Shown: positions 17,331-27,916 of the stretch, one piece after another
How positions within the stretch are numbered: the stretch's first letter is position 1
How the letters are laid out: each line of letters starts with the position of its first letter
Assembly: GCF_029892065.1 (NCBI RefSeq)
Contig: NZ_CP120373.1
Coordinates: 1,423,501-1,487,500 of the forward strand
From: Sinorhizobium garamanticum
GTDB taxonomy: Bacteria > Pseudomonadota > Alphaproteobacteria > Rhizobiales > Rhizobiaceae
Direction: 5' to 3'
DNA: 64,000 nucleotides
Program-made: the position numbers and the translations under genes
The notes under the pieces: model-generated
Told to the model about the DNA's origin: nothing
Database searches by the model: none
The model's input: only the letters and a program-made list of their open reading frames with translations

Positions 17331-17428
17331 TCTAATCCCTCCGCCGGTATGAGCCGGATCAGGTTCCGCGGGTTGGCGTGAGCCTCTCAGCCTTGGTTCC
17401 GCAATCGGACCGAAGGCACCCCGTTAGA
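17331..17428 (-). promoter_or_regulatory. TPP (THI-box) riboswitch upstream of thiBPQ
   Basis: On the minus strand the conserved order is seen: GGGGTGCC, GGCTGAGAGGC, ACCCGCGGAACCTGATC and CATACCGGCGGAGGGATTA. These are the P2/P3 and P4/P5 cores of the TPP aptamer. It ends about 64 bases before the thiB start. A downstream segment (17317-17326) is complementary to part of the aptamer P3 arm, so an expression platform may act there. Confidence 0.95.
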
Positions 17429-17550
17429 GCAGCAAAAGATTTAGCTTTCGGCGGCAGGTCTGGCAAGCCGAGTTTCGGCGGAAACATTTGCCGTCCAAGC
17501 CATCTGCGCTATTAGTCCAAACGATTGTCGGCGACGTTTGTTCGCCTACC

Positions 17551-17642
17551 GCATGCTTCCTCAGTCTTGGCTGATTTGAGGATGGAGACATGCAGCAATT
17601 CAAAGTGCGACACCGCGCGTCTGATTGAACGCGGCGCCGTAG
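17551..17642 (+). repeat. Family A palindromic repeat, copy A3
   Basis: Runs from GCATGCTTCCTCAGTC to CGGCGCCGTAG with the CAGCAATTCAAAGTGCGAC core. Its right end abuts the GGGAGG ribosome binding site of the following GNAT gene. Confidence 0.75.
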
Positions 17643-17656
17643 CGGGAGGTATTCTC

Positions 17657-18142
17657 ATGCCAGACATGCTCGTTCGTCTCTACGCCCTGCCTGAAAGGCG
17701 TGCTTCCCGGCTCGATCCTGGCATCAGCATTCGCCGGGCGATGGCTGCGGAACGCAGGATCGTGCTCGGCTGGATCGAAGAACGGTTCGGCGCCGGTTGG
17801 GCGGCGGAAGCGGAGGCCGCCTTCTCGTCGACGCCGACCAGGATCCATGTCGCCGTTCACGAGGACCGGATCGTCGGCTTCGCCTGCCACGACGTGACGG
17901 CGCTTGGTTTCTTCGGGCCGACAGGCGTCGACGAGGCTATGCGCGGTCAGGGGATCGGCGAGGCACTGCTTATCGAAAGCCTGCTCGCGATGCGCGCCGC
18001 TGGTTACGGCTACGCTGTCATCGGCGGCGTCGGGCCTGCGGATTTTTACGCCCGCACCGTCGGCGCAGTGGAGATAGCGGATTCGACGCCCGGCGTTTAT
18101 GCCGGTATGCTTTTTCCCGGCGAAGCTCCGTCGGAAAGCTGA
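17657..18142 (+). CDS. GNAT family N-acetyltransferase
   Basis: This protein of about 161 residues has the GNAT core: HVAVHEDRIVGFACHD (strand 4), and the acetyl-CoA pyrophosphate loop region MRGQGIGEALLIESL (R/Q-x-x-G-x-G/A). An AGYGYAVIGGV strand follows. The start is ATG 17657, preceded by GGGAGGTATTCTC; the frame extends back to 17525, but that part runs through repeat A3 and is unlikely to be translated. The substrate is unknown. It lies between the thiamine importer and thiamine diphosphokinase genes, which may be coincidental. Confidence 0.85.
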   Translation: MPDMLVRLYALPERRASRLDPGISIRRAMAAERRIVLGWIEERFGAGWAAEAEAAFSSTPTRIHVAVHEDRIVGFACHDVTALGFFGPTGVDEAMRGQGIGEALLIESLLAMRAAGYGYAVIGGVGPADFYARTVGAVEIADSTPGVYAGMLFPGEAPSES

Positions 18143-18211
18143 TCGCGAGCGATCGGGCCGCCGAAGAGCGCAACCCTTGCTGCCGCAATATGGCTTTCGG
18201 CCTTTTCCTTA

Positions 18212-18317
18212 GAGCGGGATGAGTGCGCGCGGTTTTCCGCCCGCATCCCGCTCTAACCCATTAGAATCGATCGCGGTTATGATTTTGGGTCGATTCGACC
18301 GAAAATCATCGTGATCT
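18212..18317 (+). repeat. Family C palindromic repeat, copy C1
   Basis: GAGCGGGATG pairs with CATCCCGCTC around GGTTTTCC. TTAGAATCGATCG follows, with a second palindrome (GATTTTGGGTCGA / TCGACCGAAAATC). Related copies lie at about 59627 and 60709. This repeat type is common between rhizobial genes. Confidence 0.75.
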
Positions 18318-18347
18318 GGTCGTCCCTTTGCGCTATGGGCTTCTGCC

Positions 18348-18998
18348 ATGGCCCAACAGACCTTCACCATACTTCTCGGCGGCACGCTCACCCGCACCGA
18401 GCGGCTTGCGAGCCAGCTTTCCGGCAGTCGCTTCATCGCGGCTGACGGCGGTATGCGCCATGCGAAGGCGCTCGGTGTCGTTCCCGAGCTCTGGGTCGGC
18501 GACTTCGATTCGACCGACGACGCTTTGTTGGCCGCATTCGCCGAGGTGCCGCGCGAGCGCCATCCGGCGGCCAAGAACGCGACCGACGGCGAGATCGGGG
18601 TCGAGGCGGCGCTCGCGCGGGGTGCAACATCGCTGATCTTCGCCGGTGCCCTCGGCGGCACCAGAAGCGACCATGCCTTCCTGCATCTGCTGCGCGCCGT
18701 GGCAATCGCCGAAGAGGGGTTGCCGGTGCTGATGACCTCCGGCGAGGAGGAGGCCTATCCCTTGCTGCCGGGCTCTGAGGAGATCGACCTTCCCAAAGGC
18801 AGCCTTTTCTCTATCCTCGGACTCAACGCGCTTTCCGGACTTTCCATCGAAAACGCGCGCTATCCGCTCGACGGCTTCGCCTTGCCCTTCGGCTCGTCCC
18901 GGACCATTTCCAACGTTGCGGAGGGGCCGGTCCGCTTTTCCTTGAAATCCGGCCGGGGGGTCATTCTCGCCCGTCCCTATGATCTTTCCGGAGCCTGA
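18348..18998 (+). CDS. thiN: Thiamine diphosphokinase
   Basis: This 216-residue enzyme transfers pyrophosphate from ATP to thiamine, giving TPP. Family signs are ILLGGTLTRTERL near the N-terminus, ADGGMRHAKALGV, the metal/ATP motif VGDFDS, KNATDGEIGVEAAL, and the thiamine-binding GALGGTRSDHAFLHL; the C-terminal beta domain ends FSLKSGRGVIL. It begins 30 bp after repeat C1. Together with the upstream riboswitch-controlled thiBPQ it forms a thiamine salvage neighbourhood: import, then pyrophosphorylation. Confidence 0.92.
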   Translation: MAQQTFTILLGGTLTRTERLASQLSGSRFIAADGGMRHAKALGVVPELWVGDFDSTDDALLAAFAEVPRERHPAAKNATDGEIGVEAALARGATSLIFAGALGGTRSDHAFLHLLRAVAIAEEGLPVLMTSGEEEAYPLLPGSEEIDLPKGSLFSILGLNALSGLSIENARYPLDGFALPFGSSRTISNVAEGPVRFSLKSGRGVILARPYDLSGA

Positions 18999-19002
18999 AA
19001 TC

Positions 19003-20829
<1,827 letters not shown>

Positions 20830-20905
20830 GGCGCCTGTGTCACGAGAGGGGCCTTGATCGCGGCTTCAGCCTTCCGTTTGCTCATCCTCCACGTTGAACG
20901 TGCCC

Positions 20906-20938
20906 AAGGTATATGATAAGTAAAACTTACTATATCCT
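20906..20938. promoter_or_regulatory. Inverted repeat operator candidate upstream of MarR gene
   Basis: TATATGATAAGT and ACTTACTATATCC flank a short AAA centre, giving an almost perfect palindrome 14 bases before the marR-type start codon. MarR proteins commonly autoregulate by binding such sites. Confidence 0.55.
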
Positions 20939-20951
20939 GTGAACGATTGAA

Positions 20952-21443
20952 ATGCCGAGAAAACTTGAATCCGAAACGATCGGGTTGCTTCTCAACGACG
21001 TCTCCCGGCTGCTCCGCGCCGCCTTCGATCGCAAGATCAACGCGATGCAGCTCGGGATCACGCCCGGCGAGGCGCGCACGCTGATCCAGGTCGCCACGAC
21101 GGAAGGCATCAAGCAGGCAGAAATCGCCACCCGCATGGGTATCGAGCCGATGACGCTCTCGGCCTATCTCGATCGCCTGGAAGCGCTGGGGCTCGTCGCG
21201 CGGGTGCCGGACCCGGCCGACCGGCGCGCCAAGAACGTCGTCGTCAGCGACCGGGCCGATCCGCTCATTGACGAGATGATGGCGGGCCTGTGCGAGATGA
21301 TGGGCGCCTATACCGAGGGACTGGGCGAGGGGGGGCTGGAACTGTTGCGTGGCAACCTCCGGATCCTGCGCGACAACCTTCGCCGGCTCGATCCCTGCCT
21401 TGCCGGCAAAGAAACCGGTGGGGAAAAAGGGGCATCCGAATGA
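20952..21443 (+). CDS. MarR family transcriptional regulator
   Basis: This 163-residue winged-helix regulator has the MarR fold: ITPGEARTLIQVATTEGIKQ, then AEIATRMGIEPMTLSAYLDR (recognition helix) and the wing motif VARVPDPADRRAKNVV, with the conserved D-x-R-[AS]. It overlaps the downstream efflux gene by four bases (ATGA), so it most likely controls that pump. A palindrome directly upstream is a plausible autoregulatory operator. The inducer is unknown. Confidence 0.9.
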   Translation: MPRKLESETIGLLLNDVSRLLRAAFDRKINAMQLGITPGEARTLIQVATTEGIKQAEIATRMGIEPMTLSAYLDRLEALGLVARVPDPADRRAKNVVVSDRADPLIDEMMAGLCEMMGAYTEGLGEGGLELLRGNLRILRDNLRRLDPCLAGKETGGEKGASE

Positions 21444-22678
21444 CGCTCAGGATGAGCGAGCGGCGCACGAGCATCATCGGCGCGTTCCTGGTGGCACTCG
21501 GCCCGGTTTCGATGGCGCTCTATACGCCGGCGATGCCGGAGCTCGTCCGCGCCTTCGCCACCAGCGAAGCGGCGATCAAGATGACGCTGTCGCTCTATTT
21601 CGGCGGCTTTGCCTTCGCCCAGCTCGTCTCGGGCACGCTCTCCGACGTTATCGGCCGCCGCTCGTCGACACTGATCTTCATGGCGATCTATCTCGTTGGC
21701 AGCCTGATGGCGGCCTTCGCTCCGTCGGTCGGCGTCTTGCTGGCCGGACGTCTGGTGCAGGGGATCGGCGCCTCCGTGGGCATGACGGTGGCGCGCGCCA
21801 TCGTGCGCGACCAGTTCACCGGCACGCCTGCCGCCCGGATCATGAACATGATCGGCATGATGCTGGCGCTCGGTCCGGCGGTCTCGCCGACGCTAGGCGG
21901 CATCGCGCTCGGCCTCTTCGGTTGGCAGTCAATTTTCTTCCTGATGGTCGGCTTCGCCTTGATGGCTTGCTTCACCGTGCAGTTCTTCATGGTGGAAACG
22001 GTGACGCCGGACCGCAGCAAGGGGCGCTTGCGGCCGATCCTCAGGGCTTATGGCGAATTGCTGACGGACAGTCGCTTCCTGTCCTCGACGTTCGTGATCG
22101 CCGGTGCTGTCGGCGCGCTTTACGCATGGGCGACGATGCTGCCCTTCGTGCTGATTGGGCAGGTGGGCCTGACGCCGACCGAATTCGGGGTCGGCATGCT
22201 CATGCAATCCGGCCTCTTCTTCTCCGGCACGGTCACGGTGCGGCTCCTGATGCGGCGTTTTACGCCGCAGGCGCTCGTGCCTGCTGGCCTCGCCTTCATC
22301 GGTATGGCCAGCCTTGTCCTCTCCTTCGCCATGCATGCGCTCGAGCCGACCTTCCTCTCGGTGATGGCGCCGGTCGGCATCTACGCTTTCGGCATTGCTT
22401 TTGTGATGCCCTACATGATGACAGCCTGCATGGTGCCCTTCCCGCATATCGTCGGCACGGCATCGGCCATGATGGGCTTCATCCAGATGAGTTCGGGGCT
22501 CATCGGTGGGGCGCTCGCCGCTCTCGTCGGCGCCCCGGCGCTGGCGCTCGGCACGATCATTCCGGGTTTCGGTCTCATCTCGATAGCGAGCTATTTCTGG
22601 TATCGAAGGACCGTGCGCTTGAGGCCGCTCATCGCGCCGACGGCCGCGGAAGCGCCATTTCGCAAAGCGGCGGAATAG
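21440..22678 (+). CDS. MFS multidrug efflux transporter, Bcr/CflA family
   Basis: This protein of about 412 residues has 12 predicted membrane segments. The DHA1-type motif A loop is SGTLSDVIGRRSSTLIFM between TM2 and TM3, and motif C-like GLALGPAVSPTLGG appears in TM5 (MLALGPAVSPTLGGIAL). Bcr/CflA members export drugs or small metabolites. The start is the ATG at 21440 overlapping the marR stop; an open frame extends back to 21290 inside the regulator gene and is not used. A bidirectional terminator follows. Confidence 0.9.
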   Translation: MTLRMSERRTSIIGAFLVALGPVSMALYTPAMPELVRAFATSEAAIKMTLSLYFGGFAFAQLVSGTLSDVIGRRSSTLIFMAIYLVGSLMAAFAPSVGVLLAGRLVQGIGASVGMTVARAIVRDQFTGTPAARIMNMIGMMLALGPAVSPTLGGIALGLFGWQSIFFLMVGFALMACFTVQFFMVETVTPDRSKGRLRPILRAYGELLTDSRFLSSTFVIAGAVGALYAWATMLPFVLIGQVGLTPTEFGVGMLMQSGLFFSGTVTVRLLMRRFTPQALVPAGLAFIGMASLVLSFAMHALEPTFLSVMAPVGIYAFGIAFVMPYMMTACMVPFPHIVGTASAMMGFIQMSSGLIGGALAALVGAPALALGTIIPGFGLISIASYFWYRRTVRLRPLIAPTAAEAPFRKAAE

Positions 22679-22698
22679 CGCGCGGCGCAGTAGCCACG

Positions 22699-22732
22699 AA
22701 AAACCCGCGGCAGATGGCTCCGCCGCGGGTTT
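22699..22732. terminator. Bidirectional terminator between MFS gene and argG
   Basis: An 11 bp stem AAACCCGCGGC / GCCGCGGGTTT with a ten-base loop and A/T tracts at both ends separates two convergent genes. Confidence 0.85.
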
Positions 22733-22750
22733 CGTCCGAAATGCCGGTTC

Positions 22751-23968
22751 TTAACGGTTACGCGCCGCAAGCGTGCGCAGGCGCAGCGCATTGAGCTTGA
22801 TGAAACCGGCCGCGTCCTTCTGGTCGTAGGCGCCCTGGTCGTCCTCGAAGGTGACGAGCTTGTCGGAATAGAGCGACTTCGCGCTCTCGCGGCCGGTGAC
22901 CATGACGTTGCCCTTGTAGAGCTTCAGCGTCACTTCGCCTTCAACGTGCTCCTGGCTCTTGTCGATCGCCGCCTGCAGCATCTCGCGTTCCGGCGAGAAC
23001 CAGAAGCCGTAGTAGATGAGCTCGGCATAGCGCGGCATCAGCTCGTCCTTCAAGTGCGCGGCGCCGCGGTCGAGCGTGATGCTTTCGATCGCGCGATGCG
23101 CCGCAAGCAGGATGGTGCCGCCGGGCGTTTCGTAGACGCCGCGCGATTTCATGCCGACGAAGCGGTTTTCGACGAGGTCGATGCGGCCGATGCCGTTGTC
23201 GCGGCCATATTCATTGAGCTTGGCGAGCAGCGTCGCAGGCGACATGCGCACGCCGTTGATCGAAACCGCGTCGCCGCGCTCGAAGCCGATCTTGATGACG
23301 GTGGCCTTGTCCGGTGCGGCTTCCGGCGAGATCGTGCGCATATGCACGTATTCCGGCGCTTCCTGGGCCGGGTCTTCCAGCACCTTGCCCTCGGAGGAGG
23401 AGTGCAAGAGGTTGGCGTCGACGGAGAAGGGCGCTTCACCCTTCTTGTCCTTGGCGACCGGGATCTGGTGCTTTTCGGCGAATTCGAGGAGTTCCGTGCG
23501 GCTCTTGAACGACCAGTCGCGCCAGGGCGCGATGATCTTGATGTCCGGGTTCAAGGCATAGGCGGATAGCTCGAAGCGGACCTGGTCGTTGCCCTTGCCG
23601 GTCGCGCCATGAGCGATCGCATCGGCGCCGGTCTTCTTGGCGATATCGATCAGGTGCTTGGAGATCAGCGGGCGGGCGATCGAGGTGCCGAGTAGGTAGA
23701 CGCCTTCATAGACGGCATTGGCGCGGAACATCGGGAACACGAAGTCCCTGACGAACTCTTCGCGCACGTCCTCGATATAGATTTCCTTGATGCCGAGCAT
23801 TTCGGCCTTCTTGCGCGCCGGTTCCAGCTCTTCGCCCTGACCGAGGTCGGCGGTGAAGGTCACCACTTCGGCGCCCAGTTCCGTCTGCAGCCACTTGAGG
23901 ATGATCGAGGTGTCGAGACCGCCGGAATAGGCGAGAACGACCTTCTTCACGTCTTTGTGCGATGCCAT
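22751..23968 (-). CDS. argG: Argininosuccinate synthase
   Basis: This 405-residue cytosolic enzyme joins citrulline and aspartate using ATP, the penultimate step of arginine synthesis. The ATP pyrophosphatase loop AYSGGLDTS is at residues 13-21; [13 protein letters not shown] and the C-terminal [14 protein letters not shown] are conserved family stretches. Length and start ([17 protein letters not shown]) are normal. The gene is monocistronic, convergent with the MFS gene, and has a 220 bp divergent upstream gap shared with a LysE exporter. Confidence 0.97.
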   Translation of the reverse strand: MASHKDVKKVVLAYSGGLDTSIILKWLQTELGAEVVTFTADLGQGEELEPARKKAEMLGIKEIYIEDVREEFVRDFVFPMFRANAVYEGVYLLGTSIARPLISKHLIDIAKKTGADAIAHGATGKGNDQVRFELSAYALNPDIKIIAPWRDWSFKSRTELLEFAEKHQIPVAKDKKGEAPFSVDANLLHSSSEGKVLEDPAQEAPEYVHMRTISPEAAPDKATVIKIGFERGDAVSINGVRMSPATLLAKLNEYGRDNGIGRIDLVENRFVGMKSRGVYETPGGTILLAAHRAIESITLDRGAAHLKDELMPRYAELIYYGFWFSPEREMLQAAIDKSQEHVEGEVTLKLYKGNVMVTGRESAKSLYSDKLVTFEDDQGAYDQKDAAGFIKLNALRLRTLAARNR

Positions 23969-24189
23969 GATGTCTGTCCGTCTGCTCTGGGAAGCGGCAA
24001 TGCCGCGTGCAAAATCTGCGGCACTTTAGCCAGAACTTGAAGGGATACAAGCATTACAGCGGCGCCCGGCGAAAATTGACACGCCACGGTACGCAGCAAC
24101 AGCCTGTGTCGCTAGCCGACACGCGAATCCGCTGGTAAAAAAGCGTGTCCGGCGGTATCACCGGCAGTCATCTCATTGAGGAATTCGCC

Positions 24190-24831
24190 ATGGATTTCGT
24201 GCCCAGCCTGCCGACGCTGCTCGCCTTTGCCGCCGCCAGCCTGCTTCTGGCGGCAACGCCCGGACCGGACATGACGCTTTCGATCAGCCGGTCCCTGGCG
24301 CAGGGAAGGAAAGCCGCGCTCTTCGTCGTGCTCGGCACCGGCCTCGGCATCGTCGTGCACACGATGCTCGTCGCCTTTGGCATTTCAGCGCTCATCACCG
24401 CGTCGCCGACCGCCTTCATGGTGCTGAAGACAGGTGGTGCTGCCTATCTATTCTGGCTCGCCGTCCAGGCAATACGCCACGGCTCGACGCTCTCGGTGAA
24501 GAAGATCGAGGGAGCGAAGGGAACGGCCGTCTCGAACGTCGCGACCGGCTTCTGGGTGAACATTCTCAACCCGAAGGTCGTGATCTTCTTCATGACCTTC
24601 CTGCCGCAGTTCGTCAGCGCAAACGATCCGTCGGTGACAGGCAAGCTCCTGTTCCTCGGCTTCTTCTTCATCGTCATCGGCATGCCGGTGAACGCGATGG
24701 TGGTGCTTGCCGCCGATTGGCTTGCCGCCTGGCTGCAGAAGAACAAGCGCTTCATGCGCGCCCTCGACTTCAGCTTTGCCGGCGTCTTCTCGGTCTTTGC
24801 AGTCAAGATCTTCCTGACGCAGGCGCGGTGA
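24190..24831 (+). CDS. LysE/RhtB family amino acid exporter
   Basis: This 213-residue inner-membrane protein has about six hydrophobic segments. The family signature is ATPGPDMTLSISRSLAQGRK after TM1, and GFWVNILNPKVVIFFMTFLP, in which NPK is conserved. Such proteins export lysine, threonine, homoserine or other amino acids. The start ATG 24190 has GAGG nine bases upstream; a frame extension to 24145 lacks one. Divergent from argG, so arginine-pathway relevance is possible but unproven. Confidence 0.88.
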   Translation: MDFVPSLPTLLAFAAASLLLAATPGPDMTLSISRSLAQGRKAALFVVLGTGLGIVVHTMLVAFGISALITASPTAFMVLKTGGAAYLFWLAVQAIRHGSTLSVKKIEGAKGTAVSNVATGFWVNILNPKVVIFFMTFLPQFVSANDPSVTGKLLFLGFFFIVIGMPVNAMVVLAADWLAAWLQKNKRFMRALDFSFAGVFSVFAVKIFLTQAR

Positions 24832-24844
24832 GCCGATCGGCTCT

Positions 24845-25639
24845 TCAACCAATCAGCAGTGCATCGTCATCCAGCGTCTGGCCGCGGATGCGGCGGAACA
24901 TGGCGATAAGGTCCTCGACCTGCAGCGTCTTGCGGCTGTCGCCGGCGACATCGAGCACGATCTCGCCGCCGTGAAGCATGATCGTGCGGTGGCCGTAGTC
25001 GAGCGCTTGGCGCATCGAATGGGTGACCATCATCGTCGTCAGCTTGCGCTCCGTGACGATCTTTTGGGTGAGGCTCATGACGAATTCCGCCATGCCCGGA
25101 TCGAGTGCCGCGGTGTGCTCATCGAGAAGCAGAACTTCCGATCCGGCAAGTGTGGCCATCACCAGCGAGACGGCCTGCCTCTGGCCGCCTGACAGGAGAT
25201 CCATGCGGTCGCCCAGGCGGTTCTCGAGGCCGAGATTGAGCTCGGCGATCCGCTCGCGGAAATGCTCGCGGCGTTTCGCGCCAAGTGCCGGCGTCAGACC
25301 GCGGCTTTCACCACGCCTGGCGGCAAGCGCCAGGTTCTCCTCGATCGAAAGCGCGCCGCAACTGCCGGCGAGCGGATCCTGGAACACGCGCGCAACGAGG
25401 CCGGCGCGCGCCGCTGTTCCCTTGCGGGTGACGTCCGCGTGCCCGATCGTCACCTCGCCTTCGCTCGGCAGGACGTCTCCGGCGAGCACGCCGAGCAGGG
25501 TCGATTTGCCGGCTCCGTTCGAGCCGATCACGGTGACGAAGGAACCCTGCTCGATCGTCAGGTTTACGCCGTTCAGCGCCTGCTTCTGCAAGGGTGTGCC
25601 CTTGCCGAAAACGACCTTGATGTTCTTGACGCTGATCAT
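24845..25639 (-). CDS. ABC transporter ATP-binding protein
   Basis: This 264-residue ATPase has Walker A GSNGAGKST, signature LSGGQRQAVSLVMATL and Walker B LLLDEHTAALD; the glutamate is followed by His, a variant found in this transporter family. The Q-loop is RVFQDP. It is the third gene of a leftward importer operon and overlaps the permease by four bases. The set matches the ABC_sub_bind (Pfam 04392) systems. Some homologues carry tryptophan or related compounds; the substrate here is not known. Confidence 0.9.
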   Translation of the reverse strand: MISVKNIKVVFGKGTPLQKQALNGVNLTIEQGSFVTVIGSNGAGKSTLLGVLAGDVLPSEGEVTIGHADVTRKGTAARAGLVARVFQDPLAGSCGALSIEENLALAARRGESRGLTPALGAKRREHFRERIAELNLGLENRLGDRMDLLSGGQRQAVSLVMATLAGSEVLLLDEHTAALDPGMAEFVMSLTQKIVTERKLTTMMVTHSMRQALDYGHRTIMLHGGEIVLDVAGDSRKTLQVEDLIAMFRRIRGQTLDDDALLIG

Positions 25640-26514
25640 GCGGCACCTCCGCGACGCAGACGAGGAAGGACGAGCGCTACGGTGACGAGAGCCGCGGTCA
25701 CGAAGTTGAGGTCCGAGGCCTGCAGACCGAGCATGTCCGTCGAGAGCGCGAGTTGGATGGCGATGCGGTAGAGGATCGAGCCGAGCACGCAGCCGGCGAG
25801 TGCGATCAGGATGCCGCGGGCGCCGAACAGCGTTTCGCCGATGATGACGGCCGCGAGCCCGACGACGATCGTGCCGACGCCCGAGGTCACGTCGGCAAAG
25901 CCGTTGGTCTGGGCGAAAAGCGCGCCGCCGAAGGCAACGAGCGCGTTGGAGATCGCCATGCCGAGATAGATCTGGCGGCTGGTATCGACCCCCTGGGCGC
26001 GGGCCATGCGGGCATTGGCGCCGGTCGCTCGCATGGCGAGGCCGGCGTCGCTCTCAAGAAAGCGCCAGACGATGAGGACGGCCACAAGCACAAGAATGCC
26101 GACGAAGAGCGGGCGAACGTAGAAGTCCCTGACGCCCAGCCCGTAGAATGGCGAAAGCATGGTGTCGGCATTGATCAGCGCGACGTTCGGTTTGCCCATG
26201 ACGCGCAGGTTCACCGAGAAGAGCGCGATCATCGTCAGGATCGAGGCGAGTAGATTGAGAATGCGGAAGCGCACGTTGAGGAGCGCCGTGACGATGCCGG
26301 CGGCGGCACCGGCGACCATCGCGACGGCTGCGGCGAGCCACGGATTGACGCCCGCAATGATCAGGACCGCGGTGACCGCCGCGCCGAGCGGAAACGACCC
26401 GTCGACCGTCAGGTCAGGAAAGTCGAGCACGCGGAAGGCAAGGAAGACGCCGACGGCGACAAAGGCATAGACGAGCCCTAGTTCCACGGCTCCCCAAAAA
26501 GCGATTTGACTCAA
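25636..26514 (-). CDS. ABC transporter permease (ABC_sub_bind-associated)
   Basis: This protein of about 292 residues has 8 or more hydrophobic segments and belongs to the BPD_transp_2/LivH-like permease group (DFPDLTVDGSFPLGAAV, ATGANARMARAQGVDT). A TTG at 26514 is favoured as start because AAAGGA lies nine bases upstream and the protein then begins MSQIAFWGAVELG. The upstream frame to 26562 is an extension without a ribosome binding site. It is the middle gene of the operon, 187 bp after the binding-protein gene. Confidence 0.87.
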   Translation of the reverse strand: MSQIAFWGAVELGLVYAFVAVGVFLAFRVLDFPDLTVDGSFPLGAAVTAVLIIAGVNPWLAAAVAMVAGAAAGIVTALLNVRFRILNLLASILTMIALFSVNLRVMGKPNVALINADTMLSPFYGLGVRDFYVRPLFVGILVLVAVLIVWRFLESDAGLAMRATGANARMARAQGVDTSRQIYLGMAISNALVAFGGALFAQTNGFADVTSGVGTIVVGLAAVIIGETLFGARGILIALAGCVLGSILYRIAIQLALSTDMLGLQASDLNFVTAALVTVALVLPRLRRGGAA

Positions 26515-26637
26515 CGTCGCTAGTCCTTTTCTTCGATGTTCCGCGGGCTCACCGCAACGCACGCGAAAACTGCTGTTCCAATTTCAGGGCGATGGGCGGA
26601 ATGCCGCGCGGGCTTTCTCATCTGCTCTATAAGCGAA

Positions 26638-26662
26638 CCGCCCCCGTATGGAACGAGGGCGG
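26638..26662 (-). other. Intercistronic hairpin between binding protein and permease genes
   Basis: The stem CCGCCC / GGGCGG with additional CG pairs lies in the 187 bp gap. No T run follows on the minus strand, so it may stabilise the upstream mRNA rather than stop transcription. This is a common way to make more binding protein than permease. Confidence 0.45.
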
Positions 26663-26701
26663 CAAAAAGGCAACAATTCCGGTCCGGACGTATCGGGATT
26701 G

Positions 26702-27655
26702 TTACTCGATCGTGCGGGTTGCGCGCTTGACCACGCTTTCCGGCAGGGTCACACCCATCTTGGTGGCGGCAGCCTTGTTGATGACGAGGTCGGTGCCGGC
26801 GGCGACCTTGACCGCGATGTCGCCCGGGTTTTCACCCTTCAGAATACGAACGACGACGTCGCCGGTCTGCTTGCCGACGTCGTAGTAGTTGAAGCCGAGG
26901 GCCGCGACGGAGCCGCGGGAAACGGAATCGGTATCGGCGGTAAAGAGCGGCAGCTTGCTTTCCTCGGCCACGGCGACAGCACCTTCGAGCGCGGAGATGA
27001 TCGTGTTGTCGGTCGGAACGTAGATCGCGTCGGCGCGGCCGACGAGGGCGCGGGCTGCACCCTGGACTTCGGCCGATTTCGTTGCGGCGGACTCGACCAC
27101 GGTCAGGCCTGCCTTTTCGGCTTCGGCCTTGAGGGCAGCAAGCAGCGAGACGGAGTTCGCTTCACCGGAGTTGTAGAGATAGCCGATCGACTTGACGTTC
27201 GGCAGGATCTCCTTGATCAGCGCCACGTGCTCGGCAACCGGCGACATGTCGGAAAGACCGGTTACGTTGCCGCCGGGCTTTTCCATGTCCCTGACGAGCT
27301 GCGCGCCGAGCGGATCGGACACGGCGGTGAAGACCACGGGGATGTCGCGGGTCGAGGAAACCACCGCCTGCGCCGAGGGCGTGGAGATCGGCACGATGAC
27401 GCTCGGCGCTTCGCCGGCGAACTGGCGCGCGATCTGCGCCGCGGTCGCCGGGTTGCCCTGCGCCGACTCGTAGATGAACTTGAGGTTCTCGCCTTCCTTG
27501 TAGCCGGCGGCAGCGAGCGCGTCCTTGACGCCGTCGCGGGCGGCATCGAGTGCGGGATGCTCGACGATCGCAGTCACGGCAACGGTAACCTCGTCGGCGC
27601 GCGCCGGCAGCGAAAGCGCCACGGTCGCGGCAAGAGCTATGAGAAGTGGGCGCAT
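26702..27655 (-). CDS. ABC transporter substrate-binding protein (Pfam 04392 type)
   Basis: This protein of about 317 residues has a signal peptide (MRPLLIALAATVALSLPARA|DEV) and a mature domain of the ABC_sub_bind family: AIVEHPALDAARDGVKDAL, VFTAVSDPLGAQLV and IYVPTDNTI, with GFNYYDVGKQTG near the end. The start is ATG 27655, with GGAGGACATCC directly upstream; an ATG 60 bases earlier is not needed. It is the first gene of the three-gene importer. Substrate uncertain; homologues include TrpX-type proteins. Confidence 0.9.
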   Translation of the reverse strand: MRPLLIALAATVALSLPARADEVTVAVTAIVEHPALDAARDGVKDALAAAGYKEGENLKFIYESAQGNPATAAQIARQFAGEAPSVIVPISTPSAQAVVSSTRDIPVVFTAVSDPLGAQLVRDMEKPGGNVTGLSDMSPVAEHVALIKEILPNVKSIGYLYNSGEANSVSLLAALKAEAEKAGLTVVESAATKSAEVQGAARALVGRADAIYVPTDNTIISALEGAVAVAEESKLPLFTADTDSVSRGSVAALGFNYYDVGKQTGDVVVRILKGENPGDIAVKVAAGTDLVINKAAATKMGVTLPESVVKRATRTIE

Positions 27656-27916
27656 GGATGTCCTCCGTTTGGCGAACGGGATGCCGGCGGATGAACCGCT
27701 TCGCATGTTTCTCATCCCGCTCCAGATGAATTCGCCGCCTTCTTAGGAAAGCGAAGCGATGAAATCAATCGATGGAAAGAGCTTCATCCATCAAACTTCT
27801 TCATCGATCGAGCGTTGCCCTTCACCTTGGGATCAGGATTGCCCCCACCCCTAGCCATCTCTTCACGGGCGGGGAGAGGGGACTCAGGCGGTGCGGCAGA
27901 CCGCTTCGTCCGGTCC

